The notes: generated by a model not told the origin, from the sequence alone. DNA of 50,349 bases from Marivivens sp. (GCA_017643845.1 JAEPMR010000016.1:1-50349); one strand, 5' to 3'; shown: positions 18,115 through 28,356, counted from the first letter of the stretch. Translations and numbers: made by a program.

Positions 18115-18597
18115 ATGAATACTCAGGAAAAATATGCGCGGTCGCAGATCGTGCTGCATTGGCTGGTCGCGGTTCTGATTGCCGCCAACTATATGCTGGG
18201 CGATTTCATGGGTGAGGCGTTCGAGCGGATCATCGACACTGGTGCTGTCGTTGAGATCGGCGCGGGCGCCAACGCACATCGGGCGATCGGCGTGACGGTG
18301 ATGCTGCTGGTGCTGGTGCGGCTGGTGCTGCGCTGGCGGCTGGGGGCACCGGCAGCGAGCACGGCAGGACCGGCGATTTTGCAGACTGCGGCGAAACTGG
18401 GCCATGCGGCGCTCTATCTGCTGATGCTTGCGGTGCCGATAACCGGCGCTGTGGCATTCAACGGGCAGATCGAGGCGCTGGGCGAGGTGCATGAGATGCT
18501 GACCAGCTTGCTACTGCTTCTGGTCCTTGGTCATGCGGTGATGGCGATTTACCATCAGGTGGTCCTGAAAGACGGCGTTATGGCGCGGATGCGCTAG
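18115..18597 (+). CDS. Cytochrome b561 family protein
   Basis: This 160-residue inner-membrane protein has four transmembrane helices and histidines placed for two b-type hemes: LHWLVAV in helix 1, AHRAIGV before helix 2, and LHEML... LLVLGHAVMAIYHQVV in the last two helices. Members pass electrons from the membrane quinol pool. I chose the ATG at 18115 because AGGAGG is 9 bases upstream and helix 1 follows directly. It ends just before a strong hairpin. Confidence 0.92.
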   Translation: MNTQEKYARSQIVLHWLVAVLIAANYMLGDFMGEAFERIIDTGAVVEIGAGANAHRAIGVTVMLLVLVRLVLRWRLGAPAASTAGPAILQTAAKLGHAALYLLMLAVPITGAVAFNGQIEALGEVHEMLTSLLLLLVLGHAVMAIYHQVVLKDGVMARMR

Positions 18598-18621
18598 GCG
18601 TTTTTCTCAGGAGAGATAGAA

Positions 18622-18650
18622 AAAGGCCGCAGCGGGGTGCTGCGGCCTTT
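18622..18650. terminator. Bidirectional terminator between cytochrome b561 and sat genes
   Basis: A perfect 12-bp stem AAAGGCCGCAGC/GCTGCGGCCTTT encloses a GGGGT loop. The A/T ends give a T-run on both strands, so it ends transcripts of the convergent cytochrome and sulfate genes. Confidence 0.9.
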
Positions 18651-18668
18651 GTTTTGCGGCGGGTTGGA

Positions 18669-20744
18669 TCAGCCTTTGATCAGGCCCATCTGCTCGAGCT
18701 TCAGGATTACCTGATGGGCGCAGTGGTCGACTTCGACATTTTCGGTCTCGACGCGGAGTTCGGGATCGGCGGGCACGTCATATGGGTCTGAAATGCCGGT
18801 GAATTCCTTGATTTTGCCTTCGCGGGCGAGCTTGTAGAGGCCCTTGCGGTCGCGGCGCTCGCATTCCTCGATCGAGGTAGCGACATGCACCTCTACGAAG
18901 GCGCCGAACTGTTCGACATCCTCGCGCACGGCGCGGCGGGTGGCCGCGTAGGGGGCGATGGGCGCACAGATGGCGATGCCGCCGTTCTTGGTGATCTCGG
19001 AGGCCACATAGCCGATGCGGCGGATGTTGAGATCGCGGTGCTCTTTGGAGAAGCCCAGCTCGGAGCTGAGGTTCTTGCGCACAATGTCTCCATCCAGAAG
19101 CGTGACGGGGCGGCCGCCCATCTCCATCAACTTGACCATCAGCGCGTTGGCGATGGTGGATTTGCCGGAGCCGGAGAAGCCGGTGAAGAACACGGTGAAG
19201 CCCTGCTGCGAACGCGGCGGGGAGGTGCGGCGCAATTCGCGGACCACTTCGGGGAAGGAGAACCATTCGGGGATTTCCAACCCTTCGCGGAGGCGGCGGC
19301 GAAGCTCGGTGCCGGAGATATTGAGGATGGTGACGTTATCCCGATCTTCGATCTCGTCTGCAGGCTCGTATTGGGCGCGTTCCTGCACATAGACCATGTG
19401 TTTGAAATCGACCATTTCGATGCCGATTTCCTCCTGATGGGCGCGGAACAGATCCTGCGCGTCATAGGGGCCGTAGAAATCCTCACCGGCGGAGTTCTTG
19501 CCCGGTCCGGCGTGGTCGCGGCCGACGATCATATGGGTGCAGCCGTGGTTGCGGCGGATGATGCCGTGCCAGACGGCCTCGCGCGGGCCGGCCATGCGCA
19601 TGGCGAGGTTCAGGAGGCTCATCGAGGTGGTGGAGGCCGGGTATTTATCGAGCACGGCCTCGTAGCAGCGCACGCGGGTGAAGTGATCGACGTCGCCCGG
19701 TTTGGTCATGCCGACAACGGGGTGGATCAGCAGGTTGGCCTGTGCTTCGCGTGCGGCGCGGAAGGTGAGCTCCTGATGCGCGCGATGGAGGGGATTGCGG
19801 GTCTGGAAGGCAACGATGCGGCGCCAGCCGAGCTTGCGGAACTGGGCGCGCAGTTCGTTCGGTGTGTCGCGGCGGGCCTTGAAATCATAATGGACAGGAG
19901 GCTGGATGCCGGTGATCGGGCCGCCGAGATAGACCTTGCCCGCCGTATGGTGGAGGTAGTTGACTGCCGGGTGGGCGAGATCATCGGCGCCGAAGACCTT
20001 TTCGGCCTCGTGCGATTTGTTGGGCACCCAGCGATCTGTCACGGTCATGGTGGCGAGGATCACGCCTTCCTGATCGCGCAGGGCGATGTCCTGTCCCAGT
20101 TCGATGCTGTCGGCAAATGCTGCGGACACGTCGAGCGTGACGGGCATCGGCCAGAGCGTGCCATCGGCAAGGCGCATGTCGTCGACGACGCCGTTATAAT
20201 CCGCTTCGGAGAGGAAACCCTTGAGCGGGGAGAAGCCGCCATTCATCAAAAGCTCCAGATCGCAGATCTGGCGCGGGGTGAGATCGTGGCTGGTGAGGTC
20301 AGCAGCTTCGACCTTGAGTTTCTGGGCGCTGTCGTAGGAGACATATAGCTCCGGGATGGGAGAGAGATTGCTTTGCATCAATGGGGTCCTTTTCTTGATC
20401 GAGAGGAGGCCGCTCGCAGAGCCTGTCAGCTCGGCGTGCAGGGCATCGTATTCGGCGAGTTTTCGGGCGAGGAACTGATCTGTCAGGCGGGCCTTGGTCG
20501 CCGCGCCGCGCGAGGTCAGGGAATAGGCGAAGCGCTGGCGCTTATCGGGGCCGGAGCGTTCGGCAATGCGGATCAGCCCGGCATCCGCGACGGTGCGGAG
20601 ATGGGCATTCAGCGTGCCGAGACTGACACCGATTGCGCTGGCCGTTGCCCGCTGCGACGCATCCGGCGCCAGATCGAGCTGGCGCAACAGGCGAAAGAGC
20701 GTGTCGTCTTCCGGGAGGGTCGTTGCGGGTTTCGGGGCGGGCAT
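18669..20744 (-). CDS. sat/cysC: MarR-type winged helix fused to sulfate adenylyltransferase/APS kinase
   Basis: The frame encodes 691 residues. Residues about 15-108 form a winged helix of the MarR-like 'EPS-associated' type, with ASAIGVSLGTLNAHLRTVADAGLI as the recognition region. A 14-residue linker leads to M123, where sulfate adenylyltransferase begins; it holds QTRNPLHRAH at about 314-323 and GRDHAG at about 408-413. APS kinase follows, with P-loop GFSGSGKS at about 522-529 and DGDIVRKNL. It would make APS and PAPS from sulfate and ATP in the cytoplasm. AAAAGGA 8 bases before M123 (base 20378) could also start a 569-residue enzyme without the helix. I chose ATG 20744 from its GGAG site. 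Confidence 0.85.
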   Translation of the reverse strand: MPAPKPATTLPEDDTLFRLLRQLDLAPDASQRATASAIGVSLGTLNAHLRTVADAGLIRIAERSGPDKRQRFAYSLTSRGAATKARLTDQFLARKLAEYDALHAELTGSASGLLSIKKRTPLMQSNLSPIPELYVSYDSAQKLKVEAADLTSHDLTPRQICDLELLMNGGFSPLKGFLSEADYNGVVDDMRLADGTLWPMPVTLDVSAAFADSIELGQDIALRDQEGVILATMTVTDRWVPNKSHEAEKVFGADDLAHPAVNYLHHTAGKVYLGGPITGIQPPVHYDFKARRDTPNELRAQFRKLGWRRIVAFQTRNPLHRAHQELTFRAAREAQANLLIHPVVGMTKPGDVDHFTRVRCYEAVLDKYPASTTSMSLLNLAMRMAGPREAVWHGIIRRNHGCTHMIVGRDHAGPGKNSAGEDFYGPYDAQDLFRAHQEEIGIEMVDFKHMVYVQERAQYEPADEIEDRDNVTILNISGTELRRRLREGLEIPEWFSFPEVVRELRRTSPPRSQQGFTVFFTGFSGSGKSTIANALMVKLMEMGGRPVTLLDGDIVRKNLSSELGFSKEHRDLNIRRIGYVASEITKNGGIAICAPIAPYAATRRAVREDVEQFGAFVEVHVATSIEECERRDRKGLYKLAREGKIKEFTGISDPYDVPADPELRVETENVEVDHCAHQVILKLEQMGLIKG

Positions 20745-20758
20745 GGTGGCTCCAAGTG

Positions 20759-20774
20759 TGTTCAGTGATGAACA
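20759..20774 (-). promoter_or_regulatory. Palindrome upstream of the winged-helix/sat gene
   Basis: TGTTCA, four bases, TGAACA is a perfect inverted repeat ending 15 bases before the start codon at 20744. Two direct copies of ACAAATTT (20772-20779 and 20804-20811) lie 32 bases apart next to it, three helical turns. The position over the likely transcript start fits an operator, possibly bound by the winged helix encoded just downstream. Confidence 0.5.
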
Positions 20775-20903
20775 AATTTCACATTCCAGCCCTTCGGGAA
20801 AGCACAAATTTGGCGAAACCGGTGATGTTGGGCGGGAAACAGGTGCGAAAACGACACAGGGTCGGTTCCGGCGCAGAAATCCGGGGGCAAATCCGTTTGC
20901 TGG

Positions 20904-22199
20904 ATGCAGAAGTTACGGACGGACCTGATGCACGAGCGGCGAATACCCGAGTGGCTGCGCCATGCGCCTGCACCCAGCGTGCGCGGCTTTGCCGTGCTTG
21001 CCGGTGCGGAGGCGGTGGCGCGCGGCATCCTGATTTCGGTTTATCCGCTGGTGATGTACGAGGCGCTGGGCGATGCGCGGCTGGTATCCGGCGTTTATTT
21101 CGTGATCGGGGTGATCTCGCTCCTGATCGGGCTGATGGTGCCGTATCTGATCCGCTACATTCCGCGCCGCTACCTTTATTCCGTTGGCGCGATGATGTTC
21201 GTGGCGGGGGCGTTGGTGACGATCCTGCAAACGCCTGTGATGGTGGTGACGGGGCTGGCGCTGATCACATTCGCGGTGGTCATCACATTTGTCTGTTTCA
21301 ACGCCTATGTGCTGGACTATGTGGCGAAGTTCGAATTGGGGCGGTTTGAGACATCGCGGCTGTTTTACAGTGCGGCGGGGTGGACTGCCGGGCCTGCGCT
21401 GGGCGTGGTGCTCTATGGCTGGTGGCGGCCTGCGCCGTTCCTCATTGCGGCGGTGGCGGCAGCGGGGATGCTGGGGGTGTTCCTGTTCATGCGGCTGGGC
21501 AATGGCCGCTTGATCACGCGGCGCAAGCGCGCGCCGACCAATCCCTTTGCCTATTTCGGGCGGTTTGCCGTCCAGCCGCGGTTGGTGACGGGCTGGATAT
21601 TCGCGGTGATCCGTTCCTGCGGGTGGTGGGTCTATGTGGTTTATCTGCCGATTTATGCGGTGCAGAACGGGCTGGGTGACACGCTGGGTGGAATTGCGCT
21701 GTCGATCACCAATGGCGCACTTTTCCTCTCGCCAGTGATGCTGTGGTTCATGCAGCGCAGTTCGGTGCGGATGGCGGTGCGGACGGGGTTTCTGATGTCG
21801 GCGCTCTTGTTCCTGCTGGCGGGGCTGCCGCACGGGGTGCCAATGCTGGCGGTTGCCTGCCTGATGGCGGGATCGCTGTTTTTGATCCTCTTGGATGTCT
21901 CTGCCGGATTGCCGTTTCTGCTGGCGGTGAAGCCTTCGGAGCGGACGGAAATGTCAGCGATCTATTCGAGCTTTCGGGATGTTTCGGGGATTGTGACGCC
22001 GGGGGTGGCGTGGCTCGTGCTGCTGGCGGCGCCGCTTTCGGGGATATTCATCGCCGGTGGCGCGGGGCTGTTTGCCTGCTGGGTGCTGGCGCGGACGCTG
22101 CACCCGAGGCTGGGGCGGGCGCGGATTGCAGCGGAACCTGCGCCTGCCGTATTGGGGGTGGTCGAGCCGCCCGCCGGGGGCGGCGCGCCGACTGTTTGA
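20904..22199 (+). CDS. MFS transporter
   Basis: This 431-residue inner-membrane protein has about twelve hydrophobic segments in the two-times-six arrangement of the major facilitator superfamily. The RRYLYSVGAMMFVAG stretch after helix 2 is the loop-2-3 motif region. The substrate is unknown. It is divergent from the winged-helix/sat gene across a 159-base gap that holds the palindrome described separately, so both genes may share control. The start at 20904 is the first ATG; an ATG at 20928 is an alternative with similar context. Confidence 0.85.
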   Translation: MQKLRTDLMHERRIPEWLRHAPAPSVRGFAVLAGAEAVARGILISVYPLVMYEALGDARLVSGVYFVIGVISLLIGLMVPYLIRYIPRRYLYSVGAMMFVAGALVTILQTPVMVVTGLALITFAVVITFVCFNAYVLDYVAKFELGRFETSRLFYSAAGWTAGPALGVVLYGWWRPAPFLIAAVAAAGMLGVFLFMRLGNGRLITRRKRAPTNPFAYFGRFAVQPRLVTGWIFAVIRSCGWWVYVVYLPIYAVQNGLGDTLGGIALSITNGALFLSPVMLWFMQRSSVRMAVRTGFLMSALLFLLAGLPHGVPMLAVACLMAGSLFLILLDVSAGLPFLLAVKPSERTEMSAIYSSFRDVSGIVTPGVAWLVLLAAPLSGIFIAGGAGLFACWVLARTLHPRLGRARIAAEPAPAVLGVVEPPAGGGAPTV

Positions 22200-22202
22200 G
22201 GA

Positions 22203-23252
<1,050 letters not shown>

Positions 23253-23367
23253 TCAGAGCGGGTGGCTTTTATCCGCAAGTTTCTTGCTGACTTGTGAAAC
23301 ATTATTGCGCACGTGATCGTGGGCGTGTAACCTTCGCAAAATTTCAATAATTCAGGGGCGCGATTCG

Positions 23368-23868
23368 ATGCCGGGGACGAAGCTGGACGAAATCGACAGG
23401 ATGATCCTTGCGGAACTGCAGGCCGATGGCCGCATGACCAATGTGGAACTGGCAAAACGTGTGGGCATTTCCGCGCCGCCCTGTCTGCGGCGGGTGCGGA
23501 CGCTGGAGGAGCAGGGCTACATTCGTGGCTACCATGCGGATGTGGATTCGCGGGAGCTGGGGTTCGAAGTGCAGGTGTTTGCGATGGTCGGGCTGGTGAG
23601 CCAGGCCGAGGCAGACCTGAGCGCCTTCGAGCAGCGCTGTCAGGGGTGGCCGCTGGTGCGTGAGTGTCACATGCTGAACGGTGAGGTGGATTTCATCCTA
23701 AAATGCGTCGCGCCTGATCTGCGCAGTTTCCAGAACTTCCTCACCGAGCATCTGACCGCCGCGCCGAATGTGGCGAGCGTGAAGACATCGCTGGTGATCC
23801 GTGGCGCGAAGGACGAGCCGGGTGTGCCGTTTGACGTTCTGGAAGCGCGGCTGGCACAGGACGCCTAG
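23368..23868 (+). CDS. Lrp/AsnC family transcriptional regulator
   Basis: This 166-residue regulator has the N-terminal helix-turn-helix (LDEIDRMILAELQADGRMTNVELAKRVGIS, residues about 6-36) and a C-terminal RAM ligand-binding domain with VRECHMLNGEVDFILKC. Proteins of this type sense amino acids and form dimers or octamers on DNA. It lies opposite trxB across a 220-base gap. Its target is not obvious. The stop overlaps that of the Hint gene by four bases. Confidence 0.94.
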   Translation: MPGTKLDEIDRMILAELQADGRMTNVELAKRVGISAPPCLRRVRTLEEQGYIRGYHADVDSRELGFEVQVFAMVGLVSQAEADLSAFEQRCQGWPLVRECHMLNGEVDFILKCVAPDLRSFQNFLTEHLTAAPNVASVKTSLVIRGAKDEPGVPFDVLEARLAQDA

Positions 23869-24605
23869 GACACCTCAAGCAAATCGAGATCGGCAAGGCT
23901 GAACCGCGTGAAGCGCGGGGCATCGAGATCGCTGATGCAGCCGAGATGCGGGAACATGCCGAGGAAGATCGCGCGAAGCTCCTGACTGAGACCGAGCCGG
24001 TGCAGCGGGCCGGGGTGGTAGGTCTCGACCTCCAGCCCGCAGGCGCGGATGCTGTGGTGCTGATCGAACAGTAGATGGCAGAGAGTGACGGGACGCTGCG
24101 GCGTGACGGAGACCACGGCGATGCCGTCTACGAGATCGGAAATCGGTAGCGAGACCTGATCGACGCCCAAGCGGGATTGCGCGGCGGGATGGCGGCGGAT
24201 GATGCGTGTGGCTGGCCCGAAAATCATATCGCGGGAGGGGAAACCGTCGCCGAACGCGTCGGCGGCGACGCGCACCAGCTGTATGCTGCTGTTGGCCGGT
24301 GTCTGCCATGACCCTTTCCACAGCAACGTCTGGGGGCCGCCTGTCTCTGTCAGGACGCGGTCGCCGGGCAGGAGATCCTCGACGGCGACGGGGCCATCGG
24401 GTGTGTGCAGGATGGTGCCGTGTGAAAAGGCGGAGACTGCATCAAGAAAAGGAGAGCGCAGCGGGATCGGGCGGTTGCGGTCCTCGATGTCGCCGCGATT
24501 GTCCAGGAACATGATGTCCGCGCGGGTGACGAGCTGCGGTTCGCTGGAATGGCGTGGCGGCGGTGGGACATCGACTATCGCAGTCGACTGGGGGCGTATG
24601 TTCAT
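23865..24605 (-). CDS. Hint-domain protein, cysteine-less subtype
   Basis: This 246-residue protein has the Hedgehog/intein (Hint) module common in Rhodobacteraceae surface and secreted proteins: GTILHTPDGPVAVEDLLPGDRVLTETGG at about residues 63-90 and DQHHSIRA further on. The usual catalytic cysteine before the GT motif is absent: the stretch reads AFSHGT, so self-splicing is unlikely and the domain may be structural. No signal peptide is seen. I chose the ATG at 24605, where a protein-like N-terminus starts. Function is unknown. Confidence 0.78.
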   Translation of the reverse strand: MNIRPQSTAIVDVPPPPRHSSEPQLVTRADIMFLDNRGDIEDRNRPIPLRSPFLDAVSAFSHGTILHTPDGPVAVEDLLPGDRVLTETGGPQTLLWKGSWQTPANSSIQLVRVAADAFGDGFPSRDMIFGPATRIIRRHPAAQSRLGVDQVSLPISDLVDGIAVVSVTPQRPVTLCHLLFDQHHSIRACGLEVETYHPGPLHRLGLSQELRAIFLGMFPHLGCISDLDAPRFTRFSLADLDLLEVS

Positions 24606-24791
24606 GATGCTCTCCGTCAGCTTCTTCTGCCGTCGGCCCCCACCGACAACGCCAGATTGCATCCTGTCTATCTGTCTCAAATGCCGCTGTTATGGCGCTT
24701 CTGTCAAAGAATTGCGGCAAATGGGATCCGCTAGAGCAACAATGCCTGCAAAAGCATGGGATTGTTGTCAGAATACGGGTTCCCCATAAGA

Positions 24792-24817
24792 AAAGGCCGC
24801 GCAACGAGGCGCGGCCA
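24792..24817 (-). terminator. Terminator downstream of the small protein gene
   Basis: The 8-bp perfect stem GGCCGCGC/GCGCGGCC (24796-24803, 24810-24817) with a 6-base loop is followed on the minus strand by TTTT. It lies 40 bases past the stop at 24857. Confidence 0.8.
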
Positions 24818-24856
24818 GTCGGGGAATGCCGGAGGGGAAATCCGGTCAGGGAGGAA

Positions 24857-25024
24857 TCAGGCAGTCGCGACCTTGCGCGGGGCCGAGGCACCAGCGGCAC
24901 GGCGGGCGATCATCTCTTTGCGGCGGGCGCCACGGGCCCAAGGCATCTGGGTGGTGCAGGCCTCGGCTTCTTTGATCATGGCGGTCATCCAGCGGGTTTT
25001 GATCTGGGGCTGTGTCTTTGTCAT
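24857..25024 (-). CDS. Small conserved hypothetical protein (55 aa)
   Basis: The 55-codon frame starts at ATG 25024 and reads [17 protein letters not shown] through [22 protein letters not shown] to a basic tail. The composition is strongly basic with a central MPWARGARR segment. I recall similar short proteins in Rhodobacteraceae but cannot name a function. Its own terminator after the stop supports a real gene. The start has an AAGG sequence about 10 bases upstream. The charge could mean nucleic-acid contact, which is only a guess. Confidence 0.65.
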   Translation of the reverse strand: MTKTQPQIKTRWMTAMIKEAEACTTQMPWARGARRKEMIARRAAGASAPRKVATA

Positions 25025-25194
25025 CTTCTTAACCTTTGAAATCGTCAGGGTGTCTGTTCGTGTTGGGATCAAGATGATGATTGTTCGGGGCATGAGTTGG
25101 GCGGGTCAGAAACAATTTCAAAATTTTTTGCCATCCTGGAAACAATGATTGGGGCGAACCTGCCTAATTCATTAAGTGTTTGAAAATACGTTAT

Positions 25195-25210
25195 TTTACC
25201 GATTGGTAAA
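25195..25210. promoter_or_regulatory. Perfect palindrome in the gap before pgeF/small-gene region
   Basis: TTTACCGATTGGTAAA is a perfect inverted repeat of 6-base arms around GATT. It lies in an AT-rich stretch between two gene ends, 8 bases before a potential 24-codon ORF at 25218. The AAAGGA of that ORF overlaps the right arm. Confidence 0.4.
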
Positions 25211-25217
25211 GGACAGT

Positions 25218-25292
25218 ATGGCGTTGATCCGACGGATTGTTTCCGGAAATCGGGCGAAAATCAGACGGGAGCCTGTCGCAATCCCGCCGTGA
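25218..25292 (+). CDS. Possible 24-residue small protein
   Basis: ATG 25218 follows AAAGGA by 4 bases, and the frame encodes 24 residues, rich in arginine, ending in TGA exactly where the pgeF stop begins on the other strand. The ribosome-binding site is good, but the length gives little statistical support and the second half overlaps the end of nothing else. It is a candidate for a small, basic protein or a leader peptide. Confidence 0.25.
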   Translation: MALIRRIVSGNRAKIRREPVAIPP

Positions 25293-26048
25293 TCAGAGCC
25301 GGATCGCCGCAATCAGGCGACCATAGTCGACTTCCTTGCGGTGGGTGGTGCGGCGGTAGGAATAGAATCGTGCCGGATCCGCGTAGGTGCAGTGGCGGGT
25401 CCATTCCGCATGTCCGACGCCTGCCGCACGGAGGCGGTGCAGGCCGAAGGCGGGAAGATCGAACTGGTAATGGCCGTCTTTGCCATTGGCGAAGAAACGG
25501 GCGTTGTCGGGGTCTTCGTCAAGGAAACGCTCGATGAATTCGGGGCCGACCTCGTAATTCTGCTGGCTGATCGTCGGGCCGATGACGGCGCGGATGTTTT
25601 CGCGCGTGGCGCCGAGGGCGATCATGGCGGCGACGGTTTCTTCGAGCACACCGTCAATCGCGCCTTTCCAACCGGCATGGGCGGCGCCGATGACATGCGC
25701 CTGCGGGTCTGCAAAGAGCACAGGCTGGCAATCGGCGGTCAGCACGCTGATTGCGATGCCGGGAGTGGCGGTGACAATGGCGTCAGCCTCGGGAGGCGCG
25801 GGATCGGGGGCGGTGACGGTCTCGACGCGGGCGGAGTGGACTTGCACGACGCCGCTGAGGTCTTGCAGGCCGAGACCAAGTGCACCGGCAACGCGAGTGC
25901 GGTTGATGGTGACGACATCTTGCTGGTCGGAGCTGCCGTATCCGCAGTTCAGGCCTTCGAACACGCCTGACGAAGCGCCGCCGCGACGGGTGAAGAACCC
26001 GTGGCGCAGCGGGGCGAGGCTGTCGGCAGTGATGATTTCGAGTGTCAT
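25293..26048 (-). CDS. pgeF: Peptidoglycan editing factor PgeF (YfiH family)
   Basis: This 251-residue cytoplasmic enzyme belongs to the family once called laccase-like or polyphenol oxidase; the known role is removing wrongly placed L-serine from peptidoglycan precursors. Visible motifs are HGFFTRRGGASSGVFEGLNCGYGSSD near the N-terminus, VLTADCQPVLFAD with the metal cysteine, and HAGWKGAIDGVLEETVAAM. It overlaps midA by four bases as the third gene of lgt-midA-pgeF, a common alphaproteobacterial order. Confidence 0.94.
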   Translation of the reverse strand: MTLEIITADSLAPLRHGFFTRRGGASSGVFEGLNCGYGSSDQQDVVTINRTRVAGALGLGLQDLSGVVQVHSARVETVTAPDPAPPEADAIVTATPGIAISVLTADCQPVLFADPQAHVIGAAHAGWKGAIDGVLEETVAAMIALGATRENIRAVIGPTISQQNYEVGPEFIERFLDEDPDNARFFANGKDGHYQFDLPAFGLHRLRAAGVGHAEWTRHCTYADPARFYSYRRTTHRKEVDYGRLIAAIRL

Positions 26049-27121
26049 GGTTCAAGCCCGGCTGGTGGCTGGGCATCGGAGGGATAGAGGCCCAGCACTT
26101 TGAAAAGGTCGCCCATTTCATCGGGGTGGGTCAAGCGGCGGTGTGCGGCTACGTGATTTGTCAGTGCATCCCCGCTGAGGCGCTGGGCGAGTGTCTGCGC
26201 CCGCTGGGTGATGCCGAGCCGTTCGAGAAAGACACCCTGCGTGGCGAGCCGTGTATGGGCGGCGGGGGCAGTGGCGTTGGCGATGGCTTCGAAATCCACA
26301 TGGGCGGTGAGATCGGCGCTGCCCGGATCGGCGAAGGGATCGGTGGCGTGGTGACCTTTGAGCGCTTGCAATGTGTCGCCCAGCGAGCGCCAATCGCCGT
26401 AGTCGATGATCAGAGCGGCTCCGCCATGGGTGGCGATGCGCGTGCCAATTTCGGACACAGCGGCGGGCAGGGCGGGGCATAGTTCGACGATGTCGCCGTC
26501 GCGGGTGTCTTCCATCCGGTGCTGAAGCGCGGCGATGGGGGCGGGCGTGGTCAGGCCCAAAGTGAGCGCGCCCTTGTCATTGAGGCCGACGACACGCTCG
26601 CGCCAGCCGTCGCCATCGCGCTGGAACTGGCGGATCGGCAGGGCATCGAAGAACTCGTTTGCCACGAGAAACAGCGGCATCTCCGGCAGGTCATGGACCT
26701 GTGCGTGCCATGTGGCGGCGGGGAGCGCTTCGGATTGCAGAGCCTCAAGGCGGGGGGAGGCTTCGACGAGGTGCAGCTCCAGCGCGTCATGGAAGCCGGG
26801 AACGGCGCGGGTGGCGCGGAGGATGTCGGCCATCAGCGTGCCGCGACCGGGGCCAAGCTCGGCCAACGCGAAGGGCGCGGGGCTGCCTTGGTCGATCCAG
26901 CATTGCGCGAGGCAGAGGCCGATCATCTCGCCGAACATCTGGCTGATTTCGGGGGCTGTGACGAAATCGCCCGCGGAGCCGAACGGCTCGCGGGTGGAAT
27001 AGTAGCCGTGATCGGGGTGGAGGAGCGCTTCGGCCATGTAATCGGCCAGCGTCATCGGGCCGGTTCGCGTGATGCGCGCGGCGAGGATATCGGTCAGCGT
27101 GTCGAGCGTCGCCTCAGTCAT
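26045..27121 (-). CDS. SAM-dependent methyltransferase, MidA/NDUFAF7 family
   Basis: This 358-residue protein matches DUF185/COG1565. In eukaryotes the homologue NDUFAF7 methylates an arginine of respiratory complex I; the bacterial role is not settled. Markers are [38 protein letters not shown], the SAM-binding [15 protein letters not shown] motif at about residue 91, and [15 protein letters not shown]. It overlaps lgt by 8 bases and pgeF by 4, so the three proteins are made from one message. A link between lipoprotein, wall and complex I maturation is speculation. Confidence 0.93.
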   Translation of the reverse strand: MTEATLDTLTDILAARITRTGPMTLADYMAEALLHPDHGYYSTREPFGSAGDFVTAPEISQMFGEMIGLCLAQCWIDQGSPAPFALAELGPGRGTLMADILRATRAVPGFHDALELHLVEASPRLEALQSEALPAATWHAQVHDLPEMPLFLVANEFFDALPIRQFQRDGDGWRERVVGLNDKGALTLGLTTPAPIAALQHRMEDTRDGDIVELCPALPAAVSEIGTRIATHGGAALIIDYGDWRSLGDTLQALKGHHATDPFADPGSADLTAHVDFEAIANATAPAAHTRLATQGVFLERLGITQRAQTLAQRLSGDALTNHVAAHRRLTHPDEMGDLFKVLGLYPSDAQPPAGLEP

Positions 27122-28004
27122 GGGCGGCTCGTGTGCGGGCGAGGAGCCAGAGCCCGATCAGGATCATCGGGAGGGTGAGGAGCTGGCCCATCGTCAGGCC
27201 GTAGCCGCCGATGTGCAGCGCGAGGCCAAGCGGGTTGCCCTCGCTGACGAACTGGGCGTCGGGCTGGCGGACGAATTCAACGGCAAACCGCGCAAGCCCG
27301 TAGCCGGTGAAGAATGTGGCGGTGACGCGCCATGGGCGGTGGAGCGCGCGGCGCCGGAAGACGAGGTAAAGTAGGAGCGCGCCGAGGATCAGACCCTCCA
27401 GGGCCGCCTCGTAGAGCTGCGAGGGATGGCGGGCGCAGAGGAGGAGCACATCCGGCCCGCAATCCTGCGCTGCCGCACCGGGGAAGATCACGCCCCACGG
27501 GAGGTCTGTGGGACGGCCCCAAAGCTCTCCGTTGATGAAATTCGAGATCCGCCCCAGCAGCAGTGCGGGCGGTGAGGCAAGCGCGATGGAATCGGAAATG
27601 GATCCGAGCACCAGACCTTCGCGGCGGGCGAAGATCAGAATTGCCAGAACCACCCCCAGGAAGCCGCCGTGAAATGACATGCCGCCCTGCCAGACAGCGA
27701 GGATTTCCGCTGGATTGGCGATGAAATAGGCGGGCTGGTAGAACAGAACATAGCCCAATCGCCCGCCGCCTATGATGCCGACGATGATCCATGTCAGCAG
27801 GGATTCGAGCTGTTGTTCGCTCAGGGCCGGTGTCTGGCCGCGCCAGAGTGCGGGGCGGCGGATGGCGGCGATGACGAAACGCCAACCGATGATGATCCCG
27901 ACGATATAGGCCGTCGCATACCAACGCAGCGCGAAATCGCGCCCGAAAAGCGTGACGGAAAAGATTTCGGGACCGATGTCCGGGAAAGGCAGCGCAGCGA
28001 ACAT
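27114..28004 (-). CDS. lgt: Prolipoprotein diacylglyceryl transferase
   Basis: Lgt adds diacylglycerol from phosphatidylglycerol to the cysteine of prolipoproteins at the inner membrane, the first step of lipoprotein maturation. The 296 residues have seven transmembrane segments and the family signature [20 protein letters not shown] with the essential arginine, and HPSQLYEA with the catalytic region. I chose ATG 28004, preceded by AGGAGT at 7 bases; the longer frame upstream lacks a sensible start. It heads the lgt-midA-pgeF cluster and is divergent from ubiK. Confidence 0.97.
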   Translation of the reverse strand: MFAALPFPDIGPEIFSVTLFGRDFALRWYATAYIVGIIIGWRFVIAAIRRPALWRGQTPALSEQQLESLLTWIIVGIIGGGRLGYVLFYQPAYFIANPAEILAVWQGGMSFHGGFLGVVLAILIFARREGLVLGSISDSIALASPPALLLGRISNFINGELWGRPTDLPWGVIFPGAAAQDCGPDVLLLCARHPSQLYEAALEGLILGALLLYLVFRRRALHRPWRVTATFFTGYGLARFAVEFVRQPDAQFVSEGNPLGLALHIGGYGLTMGQLLTLPMILIGLWLLARTRAAHD

Positions 28005-28107
28005 GGAACAACTCCTGTGCAAGTCATCGGGGGAAGTCAACCGCCATCGCGCCTTGCCCCGCGCCGCGATGATCCCCATATAGGGGGCAAGCGAAACGGA
28101 GGCAGTC

Positions 28108-28356
28108 ATGCAAACGCGCAACAAGGTTCTGGACGATATGTCCCAACTGTTCACCAACGCGATGGGCGTGGCGCAGGGCGCACGTCAGGAAGCGGAAACG
28201 GCAATGTCGTCGATGTTCGACCGCTGGCTGGCGAACCGCGATCTGGTCACGCGCGAGGAATTCGATGCGGTTCGCGCGATGGCGCAGAAGGCCCGTGAGG
28301 AAAACGCCGAGCTACTGGCGCGGATCGAAGCGCTGGAGGCCCAGAAGAAGGGGTAA
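28108..28356 (+). CDS. ubiK: UbiK-type accessory factor (BMFP domain, YqiC family)
   Basis: This 82-residue protein is almost all helical: an N-terminal amphipathic helix ([20 protein letters not shown]) and a C-terminal coiled coil ([28 protein letters not shown]). That two-helix layout is the BMFP/UbiK fold, which forms trimers that help the ubiquinone-synthesis complex at the membrane. It is monocistronic, divergent from lgt, and ended by a hairpin. The assignment rests on family pattern and size. Confidence 0.87.
   Translation: MQTRNKVLDDMSQLFTNAMGVAQGARQEAETAMSSMFDRWLANRDLVTREEFDAVRAMAQKAREENAELLARIEALEAQKKG

Noticed and set aside
18885..20348. A 487-codon plus-strand frame opposite sat
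   Set aside because: It is a GC-driven antisense frame over a clearly recognisable enzyme.
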